From Sediminibacterium sp. C3 (GTDB lineage: Bacteria; Bacteroidota; Bacteroidia; Chitinophagales; Chitinophagaceae), in the NCBI RefSeq assembly GCF_000508085.1, contig NZ_KI669560.1, forward strand, positions 464,219 to 528,218: 64,000 nucleotides of DNA, written 5' to 3'. The position numbers and the translations under genes are program-made. Shown here in pieces: positions 8,550 to 14,849 of the stretch. Under the pieces are notes generated by a model. It was not told where the DNA came from and did not search any database. It worked only from the letters and a program-made list of their open reading frames with translations. Every line of letters begins with the position of its first letter. The stretch's first letter is position 1.

Positions 8550-9542
8550 TTAAGCGTACAGTGCAGCCATTTCTTGCGCTGTGGCTTGTATGGTATTTGC
8601 TAATTTTTGGGGTGATACAACTTTTACCTGTTTTCCATACGATAATATGGTCATAACTAACTCAGTGGTAAGATACACATGATATGCTAATTCAACAAAT
8701 TCATCCGTCTGCTTTAACACTTGTTGTGAATGATGTAGCGGCTGATTCAAAATAAAGGGTGCCTGATAGGCCGTGAACCGCAACACCACTCTTTCTGCCT
8801 CCGCATCGTGAATCTGTGTAATGCCAAAAGAGTATTTGAAAAAGTCAGCCGGATTAAATCCCTCCACCTTAATATATTTTGCATCACTGGCTGCAATATC
8901 TTTAATTCGATCCAGTGCAAATACCAGCAGGTTCTTACCTCTGTCCGAATAACCCACCACATACCAGCAGTTGCGATACTCTTTTAATAAGTGTGCCGAA
9001 AATTGGTGCAGCTTGGCTTCCCGTCCATAGCCCTGATACGTAATGGCCAGGGGTTGTTGATGGATAATACTCTGTAACAATTGCTCCAGGTATGGATTGT
9101 TCTGCGGCCGCACGGGCTCTTCCACCTGTAAAAACTGTCGTTGCTCTATGCCCGCTATTTTACTGATTCTATATCCTTCTATTACTTTATTAATGGCATT
9201 CTCAAATTGCTGAAAAATTTTGGTTCCCCTTATCTGTTGGAGCAAAGCTGTAGAGATATCCAGCGCCTCTCTTTCTTCAACCGTCAGCGGAAATTCAGCA
9301 ATTGAAAAATCCGGATCACTGTAGGCATAGCCACCTCTTGCCTTATCATACACAATTGGGGCATTGTACAACTGCTTCATCGCTGCCAGATCCTTGTTCA
9401 GCATGGAAATGGAAATAGTAGTATCCAGCTGCTGCTCAATTTTTTCCTGCAAATACTCCAGCGTTGGGTAGGGATGCATGGTATTGGTTAAACACCCATC
9501 AATAATACGATAACGAACTCCGGCAGATTTAATTTTTGGCAT
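8550..9542 (-). CDS. WYL-domain transcriptional regulator
   Basis: A 330-aa regulator. The N-terminus (about residues 5-90) has a winged helix-turn-helix built like those of YafY/PafBC-type proteins, with YPTLEYLQEKIEQQL and SMLNKDLAAMKQLY, followed by RGGYAYSDPDF. The central WYL domain shows LAITYQGY, LLKEYRNCWYVVGYSDRGKNLLVFALDRI, and the C-terminal extension is typical. WYL regulators include PafBC and DriD, which act in LexA-independent DNA-damage responses, and BrxR/CapW, which control phage defence. The gene is the upstream neighbour of rmuC and dinD and has a copy of the palindrome 32 bp before its start, so autoregulation is likely. Confidence 0.9.
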   Translation of the reverse strand: MPKIKSAGVRYRIIDGCLTNTMHPYPTLEYLQEKIEQQLDTTISISMLNKDLAAMKQLYNAPIVYDKARGGYAYSDPDFSIAEFPLTVEEREALDISTALLQQIRGTKIFQQFENAINKVIEGYRISKIAGIEQRQFLQVEEPVRPQNNPYLEQLLQSIIHQQPLAITYQGYGREAKLHQFSAHLLKEYRNCWYVVGYSDRGKNLLVFALDRIKDIAASDAKYIKVEGFNPADFFKYSFGITQIHDAEAERVVLRFTAYQAPFILNQPLHHSQQVLKQTDEFVELAYHVYLTTELVMTILSYGKQVKVVSPQKLANTIQATAQEMAALYA

Positions 9543-9573
9543 ACCCCACTTAGATCAAATGTTAAAACTTTCA

Positions 9574-9594
9574 GTCATCCAATAGGTGGCAGAC
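9574..9594. promoter_or_regulatory. Palindromic operator copy 2 (upstream of the WYL regulator gene)
   Basis: Arms GTCATCCA and TGGCAGAC (6 of 8 paired) surround the spacer ATAGG, the exact complement of the spacer in copy 1. It starts 32 bp before the WYL start codon. A -7-like element, TAACATTTG on the minus strand (9556-9564, one extra spacer base), lies 18 nt away, matching the geometry at rmuC. Confidence 0.65.
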
Positions 9595-9613
9595 ACCCGG
9601 CTTAGGTTTGCCT

Positions 9614-9667
9614 TGTCAATAGCCTGGTTTATTATTTCGGGGGGGATGATGGCCGGTGCTATTGACA
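9614..9667. repeat. 10-bp inverted repeat before the FtsK-like gene
   Basis: TGTCAATAGC (9614-9623) and its exact complement GCTATTGACA (9658-9667) are separated by 34 bp. They share the CTATTG core with the palindromic operators on either side and lie 59 bp before the predicted start of the plus-strand FtsK-like gene. They could be extra regulator half-sites; this is tentative. Confidence 0.4.
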
Positions 9668-9725
9668 CTATTTGCTATAAAAATAGGGATTGTTTGCAAT
9701 CTTCCCTGTTACTTAATTTTACCCC

Positions 9726-10454
9726 TTGATATTTCCATTTAACATAGGAGTCAACAGCAACAACGAGCCACAATGTATAGACCTGGCTGCAGTGCCGCTA
9801 TTGATGTTTTCCTATACGGATAGCCAGGAGCTCCTTCCTTATTTTTTGCAATTGCAGGAATCCTTTTTTTCCGGGGGGAGCACAACTGCCGAAACAGCGC
9901 AAAGCCATTTCTTGATTGGTCATAGCCGCTATGGCCTTGCCCATGCTTCTGATTGGGCAACTCATTTTACAGACGAACCCGAAAAAGGGAGCCATATTTC
10001 CAGGGCCAGATTATTGCAATCGGTTTTGCGGGAAATGCAATTCAGGGCTAGGGTAATGAAGCAAAAAAAAATCGACAGTTTCGAGAGGTATCATTCCCTA
10101 AACTTGTGGAATACCATAAAAATGCCTTACAGGCTCTTACTCATAGACGATATCTGGAACCTGGTGAAAGCCAAACCCGATTCTTTATCCATCAGCCTAT
10201 TCCGAATCCTGCTGAACGGACCATCAGTAGGCATTCACACCCTCATGGGCAGCAATATCTCTTATAGAAACTTGCTGCAACATTTGATTAGTTTAAATCC
10301 CCCAATCAGAAAAATGTTGCAGGAAAAATACGGTATCCCCGAACCCACTCAAATCAGTGCCATTGCTCAGGAACTTATTCTTACACCCGACAGGCTGGTG
10401 TTTTATAAAAAGCCCGGCCAAGGCAGTTTAGAAAAATTTTATCCGCTAAAGTAA
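9726..10454 (+). CDS. FtsK/SpoIIIE-like ATPase domain protein lacking the P-loop
   Basis: This 242-aa protein aligns by eye with the FtsK motor core. IDLAAVPLLMFSYTDSQELL (residues 18-37) sits where FtsK has DLA-MPHLL followed by the P-loop. LLQSVLREMQFRARVM (96-111), MPYRLLLIDDIWNL (133-146, Walker B) and GPSVGIHTLMGSN (165-177) match later FtsK motifs. The Walker A GxxxxGKS is replaced by SYTDSQEL, so ATP hydrolysis is doubtful. The only in-frame start I find is TTG at 9726, because a stop lies a few codons upstream and the next Met is residue 27. It may be a repurposed domain or a decaying remnant. It has no gamma domain or membrane segments. Confidence 0.6.
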   Translation: MIFPFNIGVNSNNEPQCIDLAAVPLLMFSYTDSQELLPYFLQLQESFFSGGSTTAETAQSHFLIGHSRYGLAHASDWATHFTDEPEKGSHISRARLLQSVLREMQFRARVMKQKKIDSFERYHSLNLWNTIKMPYRLLLIDDIWNLVKAKPDSLSISLFRILLNGPSVGIHTLMGSNISYRNLLQHLISLNPPIRKMLQEKYGIPEPTQISAIAQELILTPDRLVFYKKPGQGSLEKFYPLK

Positions 10455-10475
10455 AAACAAACATAAGCTTAATAT

Positions 10476-10491
10476 TTTACTTATAAGTAAA
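10476..10491. promoter_or_regulatory. Palindrome upstream of the TAC operon
   Basis: A perfect 16-bp palindrome made of TTTACTTA and its complement TAAGTAAA, 73 bp before the toxin start. A TTTG at 10516-10519 could be part of the -7 box. Toxin-antitoxin operons are normally repressed by their antitoxin at such a site, so this is the likely operator for the HTH antitoxin. Confidence 0.5.
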
Positions 10492-10564
10492 TTTTAATCG
10501 CATATTTTACCATTATTTGAAAAATAAATGTATTTTCAGTGCCTAAATTTTATTTTTAACTAAA

Positions 10565-11083
10565 GTGAACTACGAAATCGTTGAAATTGAACCTTTTAGT
10601 GGAAGCGCATCGAAAGTTTACTCAATCATCCCAGAGGGGGAAGAAAAAACCTTATTTGACAGTTTTCTTGAAGAACATAGTCTTCGGTATAAAACAGAAT
10701 TAAAAGAAATTCTAAAAAGATTAAAACAGATAGGACATAGCACTGGCGCCAGGGTGAATTTTTTTAAACCAGAGGGGGATTCTGTATTTGTAAAAAAATG
10801 GGGGGAGTATGTTTATGCTCTTTATGATGAAGAAGAAAGTAATCTTAGACTTTACTGTATAAGATTTTCAAATGTAGCAGTTATTCTAGGTGGTGGTGGA
10901 TTCAAAGACAAATCAATCAGGCAATGGCAGGAAGATCCAAAACTATCAAACGAAGTCAGATTAATGATGGCCTATGCAGAGAGCATATTAAAACAACTAG
11001 ATGAAAAAGAGCTTTATTGGTCAGTTGATGGAAAAGAATTAGAGGGAAATTTAAAAAACTATGACAATGACGAAGAAGACTAA
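10565..11083 (+). CDS. Probable toxin of a toxin-antitoxin-chaperone (TAC) system
   Basis: A 172-aa acidic-tailed protein that starts with GTG at 10565; no in-frame ATG gives a sensible start. The stretch GDSVFVKKWGEYVYALYDEEESNLRLYCIRFSNVAVIL (split here, about residues 67-105) resembles the HigB/Gp49-like RelE fold, where a basic surface and a beta-hairpin bind the ribosome. I could not confirm catalytic residues, so the toxin class is inferred mainly from context. The next gene is an HTH antitoxin and the third a SecB-like chaperone, the gene order of the M. tuberculosis HigB-HigA-Rv1957 system. It overlaps the antitoxin gene by 23 bp. Confidence 0.65.
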   Translation: MNYEIVEIEPFSGSASKVYSIIPEGEEKTLFDSFLEEHSLRYKTELKEILKRLKQIGHSTGARVNFFKPEGDSVFVKKWGEYVYALYDEEESNLRLYCIRFSNVAVILGGGGFKDKSIRQWQEDPKLSNEVRLMMAYAESILKQLDEKELYWSVDGKELEGNLKNYDNDEED

Positions 11084-11531
11084 AGCCAGAAAACATAGTA
11101 GTTCAATTATAAATGAACTGTTAAATGAAGTTACTCCATTAGAAATGGAGCAAACAAAAGTTAAAATGCAACTTGCCGTTAAGATTGAAGATATGCTTAC
11201 GATTAAGGGTTGGAGCAAATCCAAGTTGGCAGAATTAGTTGGAAAAAACCCTTCAGAGATCACCAAGTGGCTAAGCGGAACTCAAAATTTTACTGTTGAT
11301 ATTTTAACAGAGATTGCTTATGCATTTGATATTAATATTTATGAATTGCTTAAGCCGAATAGCGAGCAGGTCATATTTAGAAAAAGATTGGTTGTAAAAT
11401 CAAGCAAAAGCAATCAACAAATAAATGTAAGTGCACAGTATGTTTATCCTAGCGACTTGTCGGGAGGCTCTGTCTTAACCTTTCAAGAAAATCAAATTGC
11501 TTATTCATCCAATTATACTGTTTCAAAATGA
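11061..11531 (+). CDS. HTH (XRE/HigA-like) antitoxin with C-terminal extension
   Basis: A 156-aa protein with a helix-turn-helix at about residues 40-97 (MLTIKGWSKSKLAELVGKNP, then SEITKWLSG). It binds DNA as an antitoxin/repressor. After the HTH there is a tail of about 55 residues (103-156, from VIFRKRLVVK to the end) that is not part of ordinary HigA. In TAC systems such a tail (ChAD) makes the antitoxin unstable unless a SecB-like chaperone binds it. The start overlaps the toxin by 23 bp (an alternative ATG is at 11067), and the stop overlaps the chaperone start as ATGA. Confidence 0.8.
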   Translation: MTMTKKTKARKHSSSIINELLNEVTPLEMEQTKVKMQLAVKIEDMLTIKGWSKSKLAELVGKNPSEITKWLSGTQNFTVDILTEIAYAFDINIYELLKPNSEQVIFRKRLVVKSSKSNQQINVSAQYVYPSDLSGGSVLTFQENQIAYSSNYTVSK

Positions 11532-11962
11532 ATACCACTCAAACTAGAGAAGTGAATATTGAAATGCAAATAAAAGCAATAGAATTATTGAATAGTGCTA
11601 TCATATTGCCACCAAATGTTAACACTCCTATTTCAAATTTTAATTTCAACATAAATATTGAAAGCAAAGTCGATGCAAGCAAAAATTTGATGTTTGTAAC
11701 AGTGAATGTTGAAATAAAGAATGATGATCAATCTTTAACTGTCGGAAGTATTTCTGTTAGGTGCATTTATGAAATATTTAATTTTATTGAGGTAATCAAG
11801 ATTGATAATGACGGGAAAGTTGACTTACCAGCCAAACTAGTTGAAACGCTAAATATCATTTCAATCTCAACAACCAGGGGCGTTATGTTTTCAACGTTCA
11901 AAGGAACTTTTCTACATCATGCCTTTCTTCCAATAATTGACCCTAAAATGCTCATTTCTTAG
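11528..11962 (+). CDS. SecB-like chaperone of a TAC system
   Basis: A 144-aa protein with SecB-family features: strands FNFNINIESKVDASKNLMFV and VTVNVEIKN early on. The C-terminal part ISISTTRGVMFSTFKGTFLH followed by LPIIDP resembles the SecB region where RG-x-(L/I/M)...GT...LP-x-(I/N)-P occurs. In TAC systems a dedicated SecB-like chaperone protects the antitoxin so that the toxin stays off. The start codon overlaps the antitoxin stop (ATGA), which implies coupled synthesis. It converges with a small membrane-protein gene and overlaps it by 11 bp. Confidence 0.75.
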   Translation: MNTTQTREVNIEMQIKAIELLNSAIILPPNVNTPISNFNFNINIESKVDASKNLMFVTVNVEIKNDDQSLTVGSISVRCIYEIFNFIEVIKIDNDGKVDLPAKLVETLNIISISTTRGVMFSTFKGTFLHHAFLPIIDPKMLIS

Positions 11963-12176
11963 ACTTCCCGGTATTAAAGGCCAGCATCACAATAAACAGA
12001 CAGGCAAATAGTCCTGCAAATAGCACAAACAGGGCAATACCTAAGACAATCTGTATAGTAATGCGCAGCCATTTTGTTTTAATAAAAGAAGTTGCGTGTA
12101 GCATCCCTTGCAGGAAAATGGCAAATATATCTGAAGTGGCTACAAGAGCCGCCAATACCAGAAGTGCAAAAAACAT
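11952..12176 (-). CDS. Small two-helix membrane protein
   Basis: A predicted 74-aa protein with two hydrophobic segments (about residues 2-25 and 41-66), a basic stretch between them (IKTKWLR) and a Lys-rich C-terminus (GKSKK). I do not recognise a family. It follows the AAA ATPase gene by 11 bp on the same strand, so it may be its membrane partner. It overlaps the convergent chaperone gene by 11 bp. Support is the gene-like composition and position only. Confidence 0.5.
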   Translation of the reverse strand: MFFALLVLAALVATSDIFAIFLQGMLHATSFIKTKWLRITIQIVLGIALFVLFAGLFACLFIVMLAFNTGKSKK

Positions 12177-12187
12177 AAGTATGAGTT

Positions 12188-13867
12188 TTAGGATGCTTTG
12201 GATAAAAAGCCTATGGGGGTTGGCTTATGCTTGCTCAAAGTAGATAGCTCTTCTTCACAGAACTTCGGCAACAGATCATATAGTTGAATATGGGGTTGAA
12301 GCAGTTGCTCTACCATTATTTTTTTATTGATATTCATCAATTGCGCACCTGTTAGTTCATATTGTTCATTCAATTGCTCCAAAAATGGGATGGACATTTG
12401 CGGGTAATGGTGCTGGAGCATTTTCAATCGAACTTCCTTATCCGGATTCTTAAATTCTACCTTGTATAAAAATCTTCTGTTAAAAGCATCGTCCAGGCTA
12501 GCTGGCAAATTGGTGGTGGCAATAAAGATTCCCTCAAAATCTTCTAAATATTGTAGAAGAATATTTTGCATGGAGTTATTCATCTGATCCACGCTACTGT
12601 TTACATTTATTCTCTTTCCAATTAAAGCATCGGCCTCATTGAATAATAGGATAGGATGCAAATCAAAATGTTTTTTTGCGGCTTCATATTCCTTAAATAT
12701 TTTTCGAATATTTTTTTCGGATTCTCCAACATACATATTTCTAATAGATGCCGTATCTGCCATTAAAATATGTCTGCGGGTTTGTAAAGCCAACTGCTTT
12801 ACCAATGCGGTCTTTCCTGTTCCGGGTGATCCATGAAATAATAAAGTGAACCCTTTATTGCTGCCTTTAATACGATTACGCAAGTGCTCATAATTAGGTT
12901 CTTGCATGGCATTTGCAAGGGTGGCAATTTGTTTTGCAATAGGTTCGTTATAGAACAGTGGCTCAAGTTCTACTTTTTCATTTTCAATTAAGTTGCAAAC
13001 CCTGCTATGAAACATTTTTTTCTTCACCAAGTTGCCCTCATGAAAAAACTGCTCATAGGTTTTGGGAGCAATAAACCCATAGTCGCATTGCATAAACTGC
13101 TTGTTTTCTAACTCAATTAGTTCATTTAATAACAAGGGGCTATCGCCCGTTAGCAAACAGTTTTGAAAAAACAATGCCTCTTGTTTAGTTAATGCTGCAT
13201 TCCCAATAATATTGGGTAGATTAGACATATCATTATTTTGTAAATATTCAACCCCTAGCATAAGCAATACTATTTTTTCGGTTGTAGACAAATTGAACTG
13301 ATCCATCCATCTTAGCTCTTTAAAATGTTTGTTGGTAATCAATAAACTATCTACTTCAGCATGAAGGGCATCTCCGCTGATGGTTCCACTAGACCTTTGC
13401 TGTACCTGTTCTTCAATGGCATCAAGCAATTCAATAAAATTTTTTACAGGTTTAGTTTTTAATGCTTGTTTACTTCCTTTCAACAAACCCTCAATAGTTC
13501 TGGGATGAATCACCGCTGAAACAAACGCATCCATTCTTCCACTATGACTTTTTGGCCTTTCTTGCAATCTTTTCTTTTTTATCAATGAATAGATTGCTTG
13601 ATTCATAGCTGGCAACTGTGCCAAATCGTTTCCAAAGTGTTCAATCAATTTATCCAGATACACAGTGTCGTCATTCAACGACTTATAGATATAATAGACC
13701 AGCACATACAATTCCGGTTCGTTCACACTAAAAAACTGAGACAACAATGCTACTTCTTGCTCAAGGTCTAATTCCTTTGCAGGTTTAATGCACTGGTTTC
13801 TGGTCTTGTTAAAAACAGTCTGACATGCTTGAAACAAGGCGGTTGGATTAAATTTTTTTGGGGACAT
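12188..13867 (-). CDS. AAA family ATPase
   Basis: With the start at 13867 (MSPKKFN) this is a 559-aa protein. A non-conserved helical N-terminal part of about 310 residues is followed by one AAA module: Walker A GSPGTGKT (346-353), Walker B ILLFNEAD (about 406-413, Asn where Asp is usual) and sensor/arginine-finger region ATTNLPASLDDAFNRRF. An upstream ATG at 13918 would extend it by 17 residues, but it overlaps the palindromic operator at 13900-13920, which at rmuC and the WYL gene lies 28-33 bp before the start. I therefore prefer 13867. The role is unknown; it could be an unfoldase for a defence or stress complex. Confidence 0.82.
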   Translation of the reverse strand: MSPKKFNPTALFQACQTVFNKTRNQCIKPAKELDLEQEVALLSQFFSVNEPELYVLVYYIYKSLNDDTVYLDKLIEHFGNDLAQLPAMNQAIYSLIKKKRLQERPKSHSGRMDAFVSAVIHPRTIEGLLKGSKQALKTKPVKNFIELLDAIEEQVQQRSSGTISGDALHAEVDSLLITNKHFKELRWMDQFNLSTTEKIVLLMLGVEYLQNNDMSNLPNIIGNAALTKQEALFFQNCLLTGDSPLLLNELIELENKQFMQCDYGFIAPKTYEQFFHEGNLVKKKMFHSRVCNLIENEKVELEPLFYNEPIAKQIATLANAMQEPNYEHLRNRIKGSNKGFTLLFHGSPGTGKTALVKQLALQTRRHILMADTASIRNMYVGESEKNIRKIFKEYEAAKKHFDLHPILLFNEADALIGKRINVNSSVDQMNNSMQNILLQYLEDFEGIFIATTNLPASLDDAFNRRFLYKVEFKNPDKEVRLKMLQHHYPQMSIPFLEQLNEQYELTGAQLMNINKKIMVEQLLQPHIQLYDLLPKFCEEELSTLSKHKPTPIGFLSKAS

Positions 13868-13899
13868 AAATTGGCTTGAGATGCAAAGTTGATCTGGCA

Positions 13900-13920
13900 C
13901 TTTACCATCTATTGGCAAAC
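13900..13920. promoter_or_regulatory. Palindromic operator copy 3 (AAA ATPase / arginyltransferase-like intergenic region)
   Basis: Arms CTTTACCA and TGGCAAAC (6 of 8 paired) surround the spacer TCTAT, one base from the copy 1 spacer. It starts 33 bp before the preferred AAA start and 16 nt from the CAAA complement of a TTTG on the minus strand at 13884-13887. It also lies 38 bp before the divergent plus-strand gene and may control both. Confidence 0.6.
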
Positions 13921-13958
13921 TGATTTCTCAAGTCAGAAGACTTTGTTAATTTCATTCT

Positions 13959-14753
13959 ATGAGTTCAGGATTTTATACGGGCGCTTTCCTAGACCATGCA
14001 TTGGCCACCGGACATTTCAGAATGGGGAATGATCTTTTTACCACCCAGGAGGTACAAATTGGTTATGAAGGCAGAAGAAGCATCACCGACATTGCTTTTT
14101 GGCTTAGGCTCAATCTAAGCAAGGCAAAAGAAACCAAAACAACCAAAAGAATCAGAAAGAAATGTGCCCGTTTCACTTTTACCATTGAGCCCGCCTATCT
14201 AAGTTCTGAAATTGAACTTTTGTATTACGAATATTACCTGTCCATCAACTTTGACGGATATTTTACCTGCACGGATTGTATTCCGGAAATGAATACCGAA
14301 AATGCCGGGTTCAATACTTTAATGATCCATATTCGCGATAAGGGTCGTTTAATTGGCGTTGGTTTTTTTGATATTGGCAAACAAGCCCTGATGTCTGTTC
14401 TCCATTTTTACCATCCCGATTATAAAAGATTCAGTATTGGTAAATACATCATGCTCCTGACCAAGGATTTTGCCCAAAGCCGAAAGATGGACTTTGTTTA
14501 TCCCGGATACTTCCTGTTGGGTCAGTCCAAAATGGACTACAAGCTTTTCCCACAGAGGGAGGCCATGGAGGTCTACTTAACAGATGTCCAAACCTGGGAG
14601 CCGGTTGAAAAGTTCACCAAAATTGAACTGTACAACTACTATTTTAAAGAGATTTTGGGGGTGGATTTGATCCCAACTGATGATGTGGCGGCTTACTATA
14701 AGTCCCAAAAAGAGAAATTAGATGAGTTTGCACCGCCCGAACACCTATTCTAA
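13959..14753 (+). CDS. Arginyl-tRNA--protein transferase-like protein (ATE C-terminal fold)
   Basis: A 264-aa protein that resembles the ATE/Bpt N-end-rule aminoacyl-transferases. YYLSINFDGYFTCTDCIPEM is followed by DKGRLIGVGFFDIGKQALMSVLHFYHPDY and SIGKYIMLLTKDFAQSRKMDFVYPGYFLL, the GNAT-like transferase core. Classical enzymes also carry an N-terminal Cys cluster, which is not evident here beyond C-x-x-C in FTCTDC. Activity would add an amino acid to protein N-termini and mark them for degradation. It is divergent from the AAA ATPase gene with the palindrome between them, and is followed by the Fic fusion 96 bp downstream. Confidence 0.75.
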   Translation: MSSGFYTGAFLDHALATGHFRMGNDLFTTQEVQIGYEGRRSITDIAFWLRLNLSKAKETKTTKRIRKKCARFTFTIEPAYLSSEIELLYYEYYLSINFDGYFTCTDCIPEMNTENAGFNTLMIHIRDKGRLIGVGFFDIGKQALMSVLHFYHPDYKRFSIGKYIMLLTKDFAQSRKMDFVYPGYFLLGQSKMDYKLFPQREAMEVYLTDVQTWEPVEKFTKIELYNYYFKEILGVDLIPTDDVAAYYKSQKEKLDEFAPPEHLF

Positions 14754-14849
14754 AATATTTTCCTATTTCTAATTTTATTAATAAATTATTTTCCATAAAT
14801 ATCAGTTTTTCTTAAAAAAATTGTCTATTTTAATCATTCAATTGATTTA

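Noticed and set aside
13868..13918. Longer N-terminus of the AAA ATPase starting at 13918
   Set aside because: The extra 17 codons overlap the conserved palindrome, which at two other genes lies 28-33 bp before the start.
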